Below, in pieces: positions 43,137-52,931 of a DNA stretch of 64,000 nt; positions within the stretch are counted from its first letter, which is position 1, and each line of letters opens with the position of its first letter. The notes under the pieces are model-generated. The model had not been told where the DNA came from. It was given only the letters and a program-made list of their open reading frames with translations, and ran no database searches. The stretch comes from Martinezella lusitana (GTDB lineage Bacteria; Pseudomonadota; Alphaproteobacteria; Rhizobiales; Rhizobiaceae): positions 107,608 through 171,607 of the forward strand of contig NZ_JAFEVL010000036.1 of assembly GCF_016901135.1 (NCBI RefSeq), read 5' to 3'. Position numbers and translations under genes: made by a program.

Positions 43137-44189
43137 CTATGCCGCCGCCGGAATTCTGGTTCGGCGCTCGGCGTCACCGCGATGACTGATTGTCACGGCG
43201 GTTCCAGGGCTAGCATCGTTCAACTGTATTTCGCCCTGCAGATTCCTGGCAAGCGCCTCGACGATGCCGGTGCCGAGGCCGGCCTTGGGTGCGTCGCTAC
43301 CGGCCGGCATGCCGACGCCGTTGTCAGTGACGATGAGGGTCCAGTCAGTGCCTGTCGAGCGATAGTCGATCACGATCCTACCAGTCTCCTGTTTCGGGAA
43401 GGCGTGCTTAAGAGCATTGATCACCAATTCCGTCACGATCAGTCCCAGGCTTATGGACACGTCCGCTTCAACGGCGCTGTCATCGACTGTCACCGAAATC
43501 GAGAGCCGATCCTCATCGGCAATCATCGATGCGCCGAGGCTTTCGCAAAGTTGCGTGAAGTAGCTGCGGAGTTCGACGATGCCGCCAGGTGATGTTGAGA
43601 GCTGTCGCTGTACGGCCGCGATCGACATGACCCGGTTATGGGCGTTGTGAAGATGTCCGCGCGCTTCCTCGGACTGCACCCGACGGGCACTCTGCATGAG
43701 AACGCTCGCAATGATCTGAAGGCTGTTTGCGACCCGGTGCTGGACCTCCTGAATCAGGATTGCTTTCTCCCGGACCAGGTCGTCTTTCTGTTTTGCTTCG
43801 GCACGCGCGTCAGTCACGTCGGTGATGGCCACCAGCAGCCGGATATGGTCCTTGTCGCCGTCGTCGAGAACCTGCGCATTGACGATCAACTGACGTGTCT
43901 TCCGGTCAGGCCGTTTGAGGTCGATCTCGTAGGCCTCGATCCTTGTACTCCCGGACGCTGTCGCTTTCAGCAGCGAAGCAAGCCTGGGCATTGCCCATTC
44001 GCCGCCTCCTAGTTCACCGAGTGCTCTGCCGGGAATTGTCGCAGGATCAATCTCGAAGGTCCGGCAGAAGGACGTGCTGGCTGCAATGACCTTTTGGTCT
44101 GCGGACAGGAAAAGCAGCGGCTCGTTCGATGAGACCACCACCGCAAGCGTACTCGCCGCTTCGAAATGGACAATCGGTTCTTTTGACAT
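43137..44189 (-). CDS. Sensor histidine kinase (HisKA_2 family)
   Basis: A 350-residue kinase: an N-terminal PAS-like domain (residues about 20-130), then HisKA_2 dimerisation with His151 in QEVQHRVANSLQIIASVLMQ, and a HATPase domain with the N box ELVINALKHAF and G box DNGVGMPAG and GLGTGIVEAL. No transmembrane segment, so it senses in the cytoplasm. Start ATG 44189; ATG 44204 is possible. Confidence 0.92.
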   Translation of the reverse strand: MSKEPIVHFEAASTLAVVVSSNEPLLFLSADQKVIAASTSFCRTFEIDPATIPGRALGELGGGEWAMPRLASLLKATASGSTRIEAYEIDLKRPDRKTRQLIVNAQVLDDGDKDHIRLLVAITDVTDARAEAKQKDDLVREKAILIQEVQHRVANSLQIIASVLMQSARRVQSEEARGHLHNAHNRVMSIAAVQRQLSTSPGGIVELRSYFTQLCESLGASMIADEDRLSISVTVDDSAVEADVSISLGLIVTELVINALKHAFPKQETGRIVIDYRSTGTDWTLIVTDNGVGMPAGSDAPKAGLGTGIVEALARNLQGEIQLNDASPGTAVTISHRGDAERRTRIPAAA

Positions 44190-44565
44190 GGAAATGGCCC
44201 TCATGGGCCGAAAACTCGCGCAGCGAGCCATCACTCGGCAGGAACGTCGCCAACACAACCTCAAAGCGATGCTCTAACGTACGATAGCACGTCCACTGCA
44301 GATCAGCACCATGCTTAATTGGCACGCCGGCGTATAGGGAGAGCGACTTGCATTTATCTTGTGTGAGTTTCTCGCCCGATAGCCGTGCGGCGTTCTCACG
44401 CTGCGTGTTTCATCGGCTTTGCCAAGCATTTGATGGCCTGTTCAAGCGACCGTCCCATCGCAGACTCCGCCTAGCTGGGACATTGCCAGCACTGCCATTC
44501 TCTAACATCGCAAAAAAGGCGGGAGGGGCATTGATGTCGTGACAACGTGGCAGCAAGGTAATTGC
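44190..44565. other. Gap upstream of the kinase gene
   Basis: No gene or RNA was recognised in these 376 bases. Open frames on either strand show no family features. Confidence 0.45.
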
Positions 44566-44772
44566 CTAATGTTGCCTAATCGCGCCAAGCCGAACTAAAG
44601 CGTACCCCGCGCCGCCAATTTGATTCAAAAGGTCGGCTCTCATTTCCCTGTCGGTGACGACCTTGATTTTGATCCATTTGTCTACCTTGGTATCGAGCGG
44701 TACAGGCAAGCCCTCACGCAGCAAGAGGGTAAGCTCAGGTGCTCTGTCCGACTTATAGATGCAAATCCTCAT
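44566..44772 (-). CDS. Small hypothetical protein
   Basis: A possible 68-residue protein starting MRICIYKSDRAPELTLLLRE and ending DLLNQIGGAGYALVRLGAIR. No family was recognised. The sequence is well balanced and basic/acidic, not a low-complexity shadow, so it may be real. It lies upstream of the kinase genes on the same strand. Confidence 0.4.
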   Translation of the reverse strand: MRICIYKSDRAPELTLLLREGLPVPLDTKVDKWIKIKVVTDREMRADLLNQIGGAGYALVRLGAIRQH

Positions 44773-44855
44773 CGCACGGCATCCAAACTGTACAGATTTA
44801 TGACAGTTATATTGCAGTGCGTTATCAACTATTGCAATGCCGAAAAACCCTACTG

Positions 44856-45296
44856 CTAGACAACCCCCTTGCTGAAAATAAAGCATCCGTAGGGACCTGG
44901 ATCCGACGTTCTGACAATCGCGAACGAGTTTTTTGCAGCCTCGTAAAACGCCAAGCGTTCCAATGCCTCCACCTCGATCGGTTTTTCCTCGGCCCGATCT
45001 ATCACTGCCTGCATCGCGGAGAAAATCGGCATGTGGCTTTCCGGGTCGCCGACAACCTGCATCCGTTTCACGGGTGCATCGACGAACGTGTCGAGCGGAA
45101 AAAGCTTTAGAATTGCTTCCGCCGCACGCTCAAGACCGCAGCCGGACATGTATAGGAGACGACCGTAAGTCGTGTGTCGGGCGATGGTCTGGGCGGGATG
45201 GTTGATATCGCACAAGACCAGTTGGTCCCCGTGTCCCATCAGCATCAACGCATGGATCAGTTCAGCATTGATGATCGGATCGATTCCTTTAAGCAT
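44856..45296 (-). CDS. RbsD/FucU family sugar mutarotase
   Basis: A 146-residue protein of the RbsD/FucU family: LIHALMLMGHGDQLVLCDIN with the catalytic His, and PYGCFIFSKGVV at the C-terminus. These enzymes interconvert pyranose and furanose or anomeric forms of ribose or fucose. Subfamily cannot be fixed, but the ribose-type genes downstream suggest a role in the same pathway. Start ATG 45296, after a TTG at 45299. Confidence 0.9.
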   Translation of the reverse strand: MLKGIDPIINAELIHALMLMGHGDQLVLCDINHPAQTIARHTTYGRLLYMSGCGLERAAEAILKLFPLDTFVDAPVKRMQVVGDPESHMPIFSAMQAVIDRAEEKPIEVEALERLAFYEAAKNSFAIVRTSDPGPYGCFIFSKGVV

Positions 45297-45643
45297 CAAG
45301 CACCTTTCTTGGTCATAGCTTTACAGAAATACATGTGTGCCGTGATGTTTGCAACCGCTGCTTCACGCGATACTCGAGACGTTTGCTGGATAGAGGAATG
45401 ACGGGTCTGGCGATCCCGCCCTTGCTTCGGACCGGGCGAGGAGAACGCAGGTCGAAGTAAAATTCTACCCCCGCAAATGAAATACTTTACAAGATTACGA
45501 TGTTATGTGAAGTTGACGCCGTAGTGATGTCCCTCCCAGGACCGATCAGAGGCAGTGGGTATTGCATGATGCGAGACCCACCGCCTTCTTTTGGAGGGGG
45601 ATCAAACGTCGTGAGGAGCGCGACGAACGGGGAGGAATGCGCA
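45297..45643. promoter_or_regulatory. Divergent region between mutarotase and CUT1 importer
   Basis: This 347-base gap has the 30-bp dyad at 45484-45513 described separately. GGAGGA at 45632-45637 is the ribosome-binding site of the ABC ATPase gene. No other gene was seen. Confidence 0.5.
45484..45513. promoter_or_regulatory. 30-bp dyad operator, copy 1 (upstream of CUT1 importer)
   Basis: The sequence opens ACTTTACAA and closes TATGTGAAGT, with half-sites ACTTTACA and TGTGAAGT that are inverted repeats at 7 of 8 bases. An equal-length copy occurs at 50687-50716 upstream of the isomerase gene. A shared regulator, possibly the RpiR protein at 55452, is likely. Confidence 0.6.
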
Positions 45644-46705
45644 TTGGCATCCATGGATATCGTGAATGTTGGCAAAGCCTATGGAAGCCTGGCGGTTATT
45701 CACGGGGTTTCTGTGGAAATACGCGATGGCGAGTTCGTGGTCCTAGTTGGCCCTTCGGGCTGCGGCAAATCCACGCTTCTGCGCATGGTCGCGGGCCTGG
45801 AGCCGATCACATTCGGCGATATTCGCATCGACGGCCAGGTGGTGAACGATCTGCCGCCCAAAGATCGCGACATCGCCATGGTGTTCCAGAGCTACGCGCT
45901 CTATCCCCACAAGACCGTCGCCGAGAACATGGGCTTCGCACTGAAAATGCGCGGAGAGCCAAAATGGGGCATCGATGACCGTGTGAAGAAAGCAGCCGAG
46001 ATTCTCGATCTGGTTCCTTATCTCGCACGCTATCCGCGTCAACTCTCCGGGGGCCAGAGACAACGTGTCGCCATGGGACGGGCGATCGTGCGCGATCCCA
46101 AGGTTTTTCTGTTCGATGAACCGCTTTCCAATCTGGATGCGAAGCTGCGCGTGCAGATGCGCGCGGAGATCAAGGAATTGCAGCGGCGGCTTGCGACCAC
46201 GATGATCTATGTGACCCATGACCAGGTCGAGGCGATGACAATGGCGGATCGCATCGTTGTCCTGCGGGACGGACGCGTCGAACAGATTGGTTCACCGCTC
46301 GAACTTTATGACAAGCCGGCCAACACTTTCGTTGCCGGTTTCATAGGCTCGCCGTCGATGAACCAGCTCAAAGGCTACATCCGGGCGTCCGGGGCACCCT
46401 TTTTTGAGACCGACGACGGTATCCGGCTGCCGCTTGTTCGTGCACCCGAAGGCTCCGACGGTCGACCCGCCTTCTACGGCATCCGGCCGGAGCATTTCGC
46501 ACTTGGCGGCGAAGTGACGGCCAACGTCACTGTCGTGGAAACGACGGGATCAGAGACACAGGTCTTTGCCCGGATCGGCAACCAGAAGGTTATCGGCGTC
46601 TTTCGCGACCGGGTGGAGGATCAATCCGGCCAGCCGATGGCAATGACGCCAAACCCGGCGTCCGTGAATCTTTTCGATCTGAAAACCGGATTGCGGCTCG
46701 ATTAA
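45644..46705 (+). CDS. Sugar ABC transporter ATP-binding protein (UgpC/MsmK type)
   Basis: A 353-residue CUT1-type ATPase: Walker [10 protein letters not shown], signature [19 protein letters not shown], Walker [14 protein letters not shown]-loop [10 protein letters not shown], and a C-terminal TOBE regulatory domain. The TTG start at 45644 is preferred: GGAGGA is 6 bases away and it gives the family N-terminus (M/L)[16 protein letters not shown] 45653 is the alternative. It is first in a four-gene importer operon. Confidence 0.9.
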   Translation: MASMDIVNVGKAYGSLAVIHGVSVEIRDGEFVVLVGPSGCGKSTLLRMVAGLEPITFGDIRIDGQVVNDLPPKDRDIAMVFQSYALYPHKTVAENMGFALKMRGEPKWGIDDRVKKAAEILDLVPYLARYPRQLSGGQRQRVAMGRAIVRDPKVFLFDEPLSNLDAKLRVQMRAEIKELQRRLATTMIYVTHDQVEAMTMADRIVVLRDGRVEQIGSPLELYDKPANTFVAGFIGSPSMNQLKGYIRASGAPFFETDDGIRLPLVRAPEGSDGRPAFYGIRPEHFALGGEVTANVTVVETTGSETQVFARIGNQKVIGVFRDRVEDQSGQPMAMTPNPASVNLFDLKTGLRLD

Positions 46706-46780
46706 GAGCCGCTTCGTCGAGCGCAGGGCTCGGCCGATACCCATCACATGCGGTGATTTGTTCAACGGGAGGAGTGAATT

Positions 46781-48442
46781 ATGAAGGTCAGTGACTTCGA
46801 AAGAATGATGGCGATCGGGCTGAGCCGCCGCGCCATTTTGAAGACCGGCGCAAGTCTGGGGGCTCTTGCCGCCGCCGGCACCATTCTCGGCGCTGTTGAC
46901 AGCGCCAGCGCGCAGGACGCGTCCTTGCGCAGCCAGATCCTGCAGATTCCCGGTGTCGGCAAGGGGGCGCCGACCGATGCGGATTGGCAGAAGGTTGGGG
47001 AACTGTGCCTCGGCGCCACCAAGAGCAGCGTGAAGCAGGGGGAATTTGCCGGCGTCGAACTGTCTTTCATGGGTCTCAACAACCAGAATCTTCACAATGT
47101 GATCTTCCGTGGCTTCCTGAAATCCTGGGAAGACTACACCGGCGCCAAGATTTCGTGGATCGATCTGGCGCAGGCAGACTATAATCCGCGTCTGCAGCAG
47201 GCGATCGCCACCGGGACAGTGGATTTCGATATCCTGGAGATGGGCGCGCCTTTCGAAGGCGACGTCTGCGGCAAGGGGCTCGCATCCGAGATGCCTGACT
47301 GGGTCAAGGCCCAGATCGATATGGACGACTATGTCGACTACCTCAAGGCGCCGGTCGGAACCTGGGACGGCAAGACGTATCGCATCTCGGTTGATGGCGA
47401 TTGTCACAACTTCAACTACCGCGCCGACTACTTTACCAATGCCGATCTGGCAAAGGCCTGGAAGGACGAGGGGCACGAGGGCGAGTGGGGTGTGCCCAGG
47501 ACCTGGCAGAAGGTTCAGGAAGTTACCAAGTTTCTCAAGGGTAAGACGATCGGCGGCACGCAAGCGATCGGCTATCTAGATGCGCCGAAAGCCTGGGGTG
47601 GCTTCGGCTTCTATTTCCTCGGCAGCCGCGCCACCGCCTATGCCAAGCATCCGGACGACAAGGCCTGGCTCTTCGACATCGACACGATGAAGCCGCGGAT
47701 CAACAACCCGGCTTGGGTTCGGGCCATTCAGGACGTGATCGACGCGTTGCCGTCGGAGTCTGGAGATCAGCTGAATGCAGACCCTGGCACCACCGCGTTC
47801 CAGCAGTTCCTGGCGGGTACCGGCTCCATGGTTTCCTGGTGGGGCGATGTTGGTTCGGGCGCGCGCACCAGCGACAGTTCGGTGGTGGGTGATACTGTCG
47901 CGTTTGACATCCTGCCTGGTTCTGACGACGTCTACAATTCGAAGACCGGTCAATGGGACAAGCTGCCGAGTGGTCCGAACCATGCTCCGAACATGGCCTA
48001 CCTCGGATGGGGTGTCTACGTCATGGCCCGGGTCGACAGCGACGAAAAAAAGAAGAAGGCAGCCTGGAGCGCCGCCGCCCATCTCGGCGGCAAGGACCTG
48101 GCTCTGTGGATGGCGGCATATCCGTCCGGTTTCCAGTGCTATCGCAAGAGCCAGTTCAACATCAAGGAATGGGCGACAGCTGGCTACGACGAGGCCTTCA
48201 TCTCGAACTACCTCGCCTCGCAGTCGAACTCGTACAATCACCCCAATGCTGCCATCGAGCCGCGCATTCCCGGCATCTTCCAGTATTACAGCGTCGCCGA
48301 AGATGAGCTGGCCAAGGTGTTTGCCGGGCAGATGACAGCCCAGGATGGGGCGGATGCAATCGCTGTTGCCTGGGAAAAGATCACCGATCAGCTGGGTCGT
48401 GACAAGCAGATAGCGCTCTACAAGGCGTCGCTCGGCGTTTGA
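46781..48442 (+). CDS. Sugar ABC transporter substrate-binding protein (Tat-exported)
   Basis: A 553-residue family 1 extracellular solute-binding protein. The N-terminus has a twin-arginine signal (LSRRAILKTGASLGALAAAG) ending near SASA. The body includes WEDYTGAKISWIDLAQADYN and PGTTAFQQFLAGTGSMVSWW. It is longer than typical CUT1 binding proteins. The ligand is unknown. GGGAGG precedes ATG 46781. Confidence 0.88.
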   Translation: MKVSDFERMMAIGLSRRAILKTGASLGALAAAGTILGAVDSASAQDASLRSQILQIPGVGKGAPTDADWQKVGELCLGATKSSVKQGEFAGVELSFMGLNNQNLHNVIFRGFLKSWEDYTGAKISWIDLAQADYNPRLQQAIATGTVDFDILEMGAPFEGDVCGKGLASEMPDWVKAQIDMDDYVDYLKAPVGTWDGKTYRISVDGDCHNFNYRADYFTNADLAKAWKDEGHEGEWGVPRTWQKVQEVTKFLKGKTIGGTQAIGYLDAPKAWGGFGFYFLGSRATAYAKHPDDKAWLFDIDTMKPRINNPAWVRAIQDVIDALPSESGDQLNADPGTTAFQQFLAGTGSMVSWWGDVGSGARTSDSSVVGDTVAFDILPGSDDVYNSKTGQWDKLPSGPNHAPNMAYLGWGVYVMARVDSDEKKKKAAWSAAAHLGGKDLALWMAAYPSGFQCYRKSQFNIKEWATAGYDEAFISNYLASQSNSYNHPNAAIEPRIPGIFQYYSVAEDELAKVFAGQMTAQDGADAIAVAWEKITDQLGRDKQIALYKASLGV

Positions 48443-48556
48443 GCCTGAGGCCAATCGCCTCAAGGGCTTAACCGCGAGGTCCCGGCGGCATGACTCTCCC
48501 ATGTCGCCGGAACTCCAGAGACAATTTCCAAACTTCGGCCGTGAGGGTCTGCTGCC
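48443..48556 (+). other. Stem-loop between binding-protein and permease genes
   Basis: TGAGGC (48446-48451) and GCCTCA (48457-48462) form a 6-bp hairpin just after the stop, extendable outward by AGCC with GGCT around a bulge. There is no T-run. Such intercistronic hairpins often protect the upstream mRNA and raise binding-protein levels. Confidence 0.45.
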
Positions 48557-49675
48557 ATGTCTCAGTCAATGACGCTGGTCACGAACGAACTGTTCGCAGC
48601 GCGCCGTTCTGCTCCTGCGGGAAAGCATGTCCTGCTGGGTAGGTCTCTGCTGGCATTCGCGACCGTCGCCTTCCTCACAGTCCTGGCGCTTCAGTCGCTC
48701 GACGCCCTGGGTGTCGCCACGCTCGGCTTTCAAAGCTGGCGGCCTTTGCTCTATGTCTATCTCATCTGGGCGGTGATCTTCGGCATATCCCAGGTGATGA
48801 TCCGCGGTGAGGCGGGCGAGCGCGCGGCCTTCGTCCTTCCAGCGGTTCTTTTTACCGTCGCGATGGTGATTTTTCCGACCATCTTCGGCCTCTACATCGC
48901 GTTTACCGATTGGAACCTCAGTGCGGTCGCGGGACGACACTTCAACGGTCTCGACAATTTCCGCACGCTTTTGGCGGATGCCTATTTCTGGAATGCGCTC
49001 TTGAACATGGTCTACTATGTTCTGGCGGTTCTCGTTCAATATACCATCGCCTTCGGCCTGGCTCTTCTGCTCAACGCGGAGATCAAGGCACGCAAGTTCT
49101 TCCGCGTCGCGTTCCTATTGCCGTTGATGCTAAGTCCGGTCGCCGTCAGCTGGATGATCGGCAAGTCGCTGATGGAGTATCGCTTCGGTCCCGCGGCGTC
49201 ACTGGCACGCTATCTGGGTTGGGACAATCCTGCCTTTTTCTCGACTCCCTGGCTGGCGCGATTATCGATCATGGCCATGGATGCGTGGGTCTCCATTCCC
49301 TTCATCATGATTTTACTGCTGGCGGGCCTGCAGGCATTGCCTGCGGAAATCAAGGAGGCGGCACGGGTCGATGGCGCCACCGGCTGGCAATCGTTCAAGG
49401 AGATTACCTTTCCGCTGATGCTGCCGGTGAGCATGACCGCCTTGATCCTGCGCATCATATTCGAGCTGAAACTCGCCGACATCGTCATCAATGTCACGGC
49501 GGGCGGTCCGGGTGGGGCGACGGACACGGTATCGAGTTTCATCTTCCGGGAATACCGGGACCGGTCCAACGTTGGCTACGGCACCATGCTCGCCGAAGTC
49601 TATCTCGTCATCATCATCGTTTTCGTCGCACTCATCCTGAAATGGGCGAGCCGATGGATGCAAAGAACAAACTGA
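48557..49675 (+). CDS. Sugar ABC transporter permease (MalF/UgpA type)
   Basis: A 372-residue permease with about eight hydrophobic segments and the EAA-type loop EIKEAARVDGATGWQSFKEI (residues about 265-284), followed by ITFPLMLPV. The C-terminus has the GGPGGATDTVSSFIFREYRD motif seen in CUT1 permeases. It pairs with the next permease. Confidence 0.92.
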   Translation: MSQSMTLVTNELFAARRSAPAGKHVLLGRSLLAFATVAFLTVLALQSLDALGVATLGFQSWRPLLYVYLIWAVIFGISQVMIRGEAGERAAFVLPAVLFTVAMVIFPTIFGLYIAFTDWNLSAVAGRHFNGLDNFRTLLADAYFWNALLNMVYYVLAVLVQYTIAFGLALLLNAEIKARKFFRVAFLLPLMLSPVAVSWMIGKSLMEYRFGPAASLARYLGWDNPAFFSTPWLARLSIMAMDAWVSIPFIMILLLAGLQALPAEIKEAARVDGATGWQSFKEITFPLMLPVSMTALILRIIFELKLADIVINVTAGGPGGATDTVSSFIFREYRDRSNVGYGTMLAEVYLVIIIVFVALILKWASRWMQRTN

Positions 49676-49686
49676 GGGCTGACACG

Positions 49687-50616
49687 ATGTCGACAGCACA
49701 TGGGGCAATACGTTTAGACACGCCCGCACGTCGCGGCTTTGCGCTGCCCGGTTTCATGACGCGCGGCATGTTGATCTATGCCGCCCTGGTTTTTTGGGCT
49801 TTCGTTTCCCTGTTCCCGATCTACTGGACGGTGACGACGTCGTTCAAGACCGCGGTGAATGTCACCCAGGGCCATCTCATTCCCTTCGTGGATTTCACGC
49901 CGGACTGGAAAGGCTGGCGTTCGCTCGGCCTGTCGCCTGACACGATCTTTGCGCAATCGACCGTGCGCGACGAGTTCATTCACCGGTTCTTCAACAGCAT
50001 CGTCGCGTCGGCGGGTGCCTCGCTTTTCGCCGTCATCATCGGATCGCTTGCGGCCTATGGCCTCAGCCGGTTCTCCTACAAATTCCTCTGGATGCGCAAC
50101 AAGGACATCTCCTTCTTCTTCCTGTCACAGCTCATCCTGCCACCGGTCGTGCTCGCAATGCCCTTCCTGGTTCTCTACAAGCAACTGATGCTGCTGGACT
50201 CGCTTGTCGGCCTCATCCTGGTCTACACGCTGATGGTGCTGCCGATCGTCATCTGGATCATGCGCGACCAGTTCGACACGATCCCGCTCGAACTGGAGCA
50301 GGCGGCGCTTGTTGATGGCTGCTCGATCTGGGGCGCGTTCCTGCGGATCGTGCTGCCTATCGCGCTGCCCGGCATGGTCGCAGCCTTCATCCTGTCCGTT
50401 ATTCTCTGCTGGAACGAGTATTTCTTCGCGGCGCTTCTGACCAGCACCGATGCCAAGACACTGCCGGTGATGGTCGCAAGCCAGACCGGATCGCAGGGCA
50501 TCAACTGGTGGTCGATGGCAGCGATCGCCAGTGCCGCCATTCTGCCGCTGGTGCTCATCGGCATATTCCTCGAGCGCTACATCGTTAAGGGCCTGACGGC
50601 GGGCGCGGTGAAATAG
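49687..50616 (+). CDS. Sugar ABC transporter permease (MalG/UgpE type)
   Basis: A 309-residue permease with six predicted membrane helices and the EAA motif ELEQAALVDGCSIWGAFLRI followed by VLPIALPGMVA. It forms the channel with the preceding permease. ATG 49687 is 11 bases past the previous stop; ATG 49654 would overlap it. Confidence 0.92.
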   Translation: MSTAHGAIRLDTPARRGFALPGFMTRGMLIYAALVFWAFVSLFPIYWTVTTSFKTAVNVTQGHLIPFVDFTPDWKGWRSLGLSPDTIFAQSTVRDEFIHRFFNSIVASAGASLFAVIIGSLAAYGLSRFSYKFLWMRNKDISFFFLSQLILPPVVLAMPFLVLYKQLMLLDSLVGLILVYTLMVLPIVIWIMRDQFDTIPLELEQAALVDGCSIWGAFLRIVLPIALPGMVAAFILSVILCWNEYFFAALLTSTDAKTLPVMVASQTGSQGINWWSMAAIASAAILPLVLIGIFLERYIVKGLTAGAVK

Positions 50617-50686
50617 CGCGGCGCCACCCCTGCTGACCCAGGACGAACATGGTCGCGCGAAATGGTGCGCCGCACAACATTTCATA

Positions 50687-50716
50687 ACTTTACAAAACGG
50701 CATTAATATGTGAAGT
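50687..50716. promoter_or_regulatory. 30-bp dyad operator, copy 2 (upstream of isomerase gene)
   Basis: Same length and ends as the copy at 45484-45513: ACTTTACAA at the left and ATATGTGAAGT at the right. It lies 34 bases before the GTG start of the isomerase gene. Confidence 0.6.
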
Positions 50717-50749
50717 AAACCCAACATCTAACGATATGAGCGTAGTCCA

Positions 50750-51739
50750 GTGACCAATTTGAAATTCGCCACCCGCCTTAACTCTTTCGCCTCGCGGCCG
50801 CATGCCGAATGGCCTGATCTTTCGGGCAAGCCGACGGTGGCGCAAATGGTCGCCCGCGCGGCAAAGGTTGAGGGTTTGACGGATCTTGATCTCAATTATC
50901 CCGATCACGTCTCCGAAAATCCGCGTGAGCTCGCAAGCCGAATTGGGGATACGGGGCTTGCGATCAACGGCTTCGCGATGCGCTACTACACCAACCCGGC
51001 TTTCAAAATCGGCGCTTTCACCAATCCCGACCCTGCAGTTCGTCGCGAGGCGATCGATCTTACGAAGAAAGGGATCGATGCGGCGCGCGAGGCTGGCAGC
51101 AACCTGATGACCATCTGGCTCGGTCAGGATGGCTTCGACTATGCTTTCCAGGCCGACTACGCAACGTTATGGCAACACGAGATATCAGGAATTCGTGAAG
51201 TTTGCGAACATGATCCGGACTGCCAGATCAGCATCGAATACAAGCCGAACGAGCCACGCTCGTACAGCCTGATGCCGGACTGCGCGACGACGCTTCTGGC
51301 AATCAAGGAGATCGGGCTGCCCAATCTCGGCGTCACCCTCGACTTCGCCCATGTCCTTTATGCAGACGAGCAGCCGGCCTTCGCCGCTGCATTGATCGCC
51401 CGCTACAGCCGCCTTCTCGGCGTTCATCTTAATGACGGCTATGCCAAGCGTGACGACGGGTTGATGGTCGGTGCCGTCCACACACAGCAGACGATCGAGC
51501 TGCTCCGTCAGATCCGCAAGGATGGCTACGAAGGCGCCATCTACTTCGACACGTTTCCCGACATGACCGGCCTCGATCCGGTTCACGAATGCGAGGTGAA
51601 CATCCAGACCGTCAAGCGCATGCTGAAGGTCGTGGATCGCCTTGAGCAGGACAATCGCCTCTCCGGTGCGATTGACCGCCAGGATGCCGTTTCCGCACAG
51701 GCAGTCATTCAAGAATTGATGCTTGGCGCGAAGGCGTGA
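50750..51739 (+). CDS. Sugar phosphate isomerase/epimerase (TIM-barrel family)
   Basis: A 329-residue protein of the xylose-isomerase-like TIM barrel family: LTDLDLNYPDHVSENPRELA, ISIEYKPNEPRSYSLMPDCA, NLGVTLDFAHVLYADEQPAF and LGVHLNDGYAKRDDG, with Glu, Asp and His metal ligands. It may isomerise the imported sugar. The GTG start has no strong ribosome-binding site. It is preceded by operator copy 2 and followed by the CUT2 importer. Confidence 0.85.
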   Translation: MTNLKFATRLNSFASRPHAEWPDLSGKPTVAQMVARAAKVEGLTDLDLNYPDHVSENPRELASRIGDTGLAINGFAMRYYTNPAFKIGAFTNPDPAVRREAIDLTKKGIDAAREAGSNLMTIWLGQDGFDYAFQADYATLWQHEISGIREVCEHDPDCQISIEYKPNEPRSYSLMPDCATTLLAIKEIGLPNLGVTLDFAHVLYADEQPAFAAALIARYSRLLGVHLNDGYAKRDDGLMVGAVHTQQTIELLRQIRKDGYEGAIYFDTFPDMTGLDPVHECEVNIQTVKRMLKVVDRLEQDNRLSGAIDRQDAVSAQAVIQELMLGAKA

Positions 51740-51796
51740 ATTCCAACAACCATGGCATGCCAGACGGCATGTGAAGCCAACACTCGGGAGGAACCG

Positions 51797-52861
51797 ATGA
51801 AGACATTCTTGAAGACAACTGTCGCTGCAGGGCTGGCCGCCAGTTTCCTGTTCGGCGCAGCTATCGCGCAGGATCTGCCGCCGCTGAACTCGGACACTGA
51901 AAAGGACCGCATGGACTGGTCTCAGCTCGAGACCAAGTTCGGGCCACTCCCGAAACTGCCGGATGGTACCAAGGCGGGCGCCGTTTCCAAGACGCTGACC
52001 AACGAATATTGGCGCTCGCTGGGTGAGGGATACAAGAAGTTCGGCGACAAGGTCGGCGTTACCGTTGCCTATCAGGCGGCGCAGAGCGAGGGTGACCAGC
52101 TCGGCCAGCTGACGATCGCCGAGGGTATGATCACCCAGGGCTTCAATGTCCTTCTGGTCTCGCCGCAGACAGACGCCAATCTGCAGCCCGTCATGGAACA
52201 GGCAAAGGCTGCCGGCATCCCTGTCGTCAACGTCAACGATGCGGTCATCCCGCAGGCCGAACACTATGTTGGCAACGTTCAGCGCGACAATGGCGTGCGC
52301 GTCGCAAAGTGGTTCATCGACAATCGTCCCAATGGCGGCAAGGTCGCTATCGTCGAAGGTCAGGCCGGCGTTTACGCCGCCGTTCAAAGAACGGATGGTT
52401 TCAAATCCACCATCAGCGAATCCGGCAAGTTCCAGGTCGTTGCCAGTGTTCCTGGCAATTGGGATCGCCAAACCTCCTATGACGCGGCAACCAATATCCT
52501 GCAGCAGCATCCGGATCTGATCGGCTTCTATGCCAACAATGACGGCATGGCTTTGGGGATCGTCGAGGCGGTGAAAGCTGCCGGTCTTCAGGATAAGGTC
52601 GCAGTCTTCGGCACGGACGGCATCTCCGACGCCTATGCGTCGATCAAGGCTGGCGAGCTGACGGGCACCGTCGACAGCTTCCCCGTACTGACAGGCGAAG
52701 TTGCGCTCGAGACCGCCCTGCGTCTGGTTGCCGGCCAGAAACTGCCGCGCGTTGTCGCAACACCTCAGGCGCTCATCACCAAGGACAATGTCGCCCGCTA
52801 TCAGGGCGACGGCGTCGATGTGCGCGCCGTGTTGATGGAAGATGCCGCTAAGGGCAAATGA
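51797..52861 (+). CDS. Sugar ABC transporter substrate-binding protein (ribose/allose type)
   Basis: A 354-residue periplasmic binding protein (PBP1-like): signal sequence (FLKTTVAAGLAASFLFGAAIAQ), MITQGFNVLLVSPQTDANLQ, VIPQAEHYVGNVQRDNGVRV and FYANNDGMALGIVEAVKAAG. These resemble RbsB/AlsB-type proteins for pentoses or hexoses. GGGAGGA precedes ATG 51797. It is the first gene of a CUT2 importer operon. Confidence 0.9.
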   Translation: MKTFLKTTVAAGLAASFLFGAAIAQDLPPLNSDTEKDRMDWSQLETKFGPLPKLPDGTKAGAVSKTLTNEYWRSLGEGYKKFGDKVGVTVAYQAAQSEGDQLGQLTIAEGMITQGFNVLLVSPQTDANLQPVMEQAKAAGIPVVNVNDAVIPQAEHYVGNVQRDNGVRVAKWFIDNRPNGGKVAIVEGQAGVYAAVQRTDGFKSTISESGKFQVVASVPGNWDRQTSYDAATNILQQHPDLIGFYANNDGMALGIVEAVKAAGLQDKVAVFGTDGISDAYASIKAGELTGTVDSFPVLTGEVALETALRLVAGQKLPRVVATPQALITKDNVARYQGDGVDVRAVLMEDAAKGK

Positions 52862-52879
52862 CGCAAACTTGACAATCGT

Positions 52880-52905
52880 GATGCCGGCCATCTGTGGCCG
52901 GCATC
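52880..52905 (+). other. Perfect 11-bp hairpin after the binding-protein gene
   Basis: GATGCCGGCCA-TCTG-TGGCCGGCATC is a strong hairpin with a 4-base loop in the 70-base gap before the ATPase gene. There is no T-run, so it is more likely an mRNA stabiliser or partial attenuator than a full terminator. Confidence 0.7.
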
Positions 52906-52931
52906 TCATCGTCAGACAAGGTGGTAGTAAG

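Noticed and set aside
44348..44542. Short plus-strand frame upstream of the kinase gene
   Set aside because: No motif, no ribosome-binding site and poor coding character.
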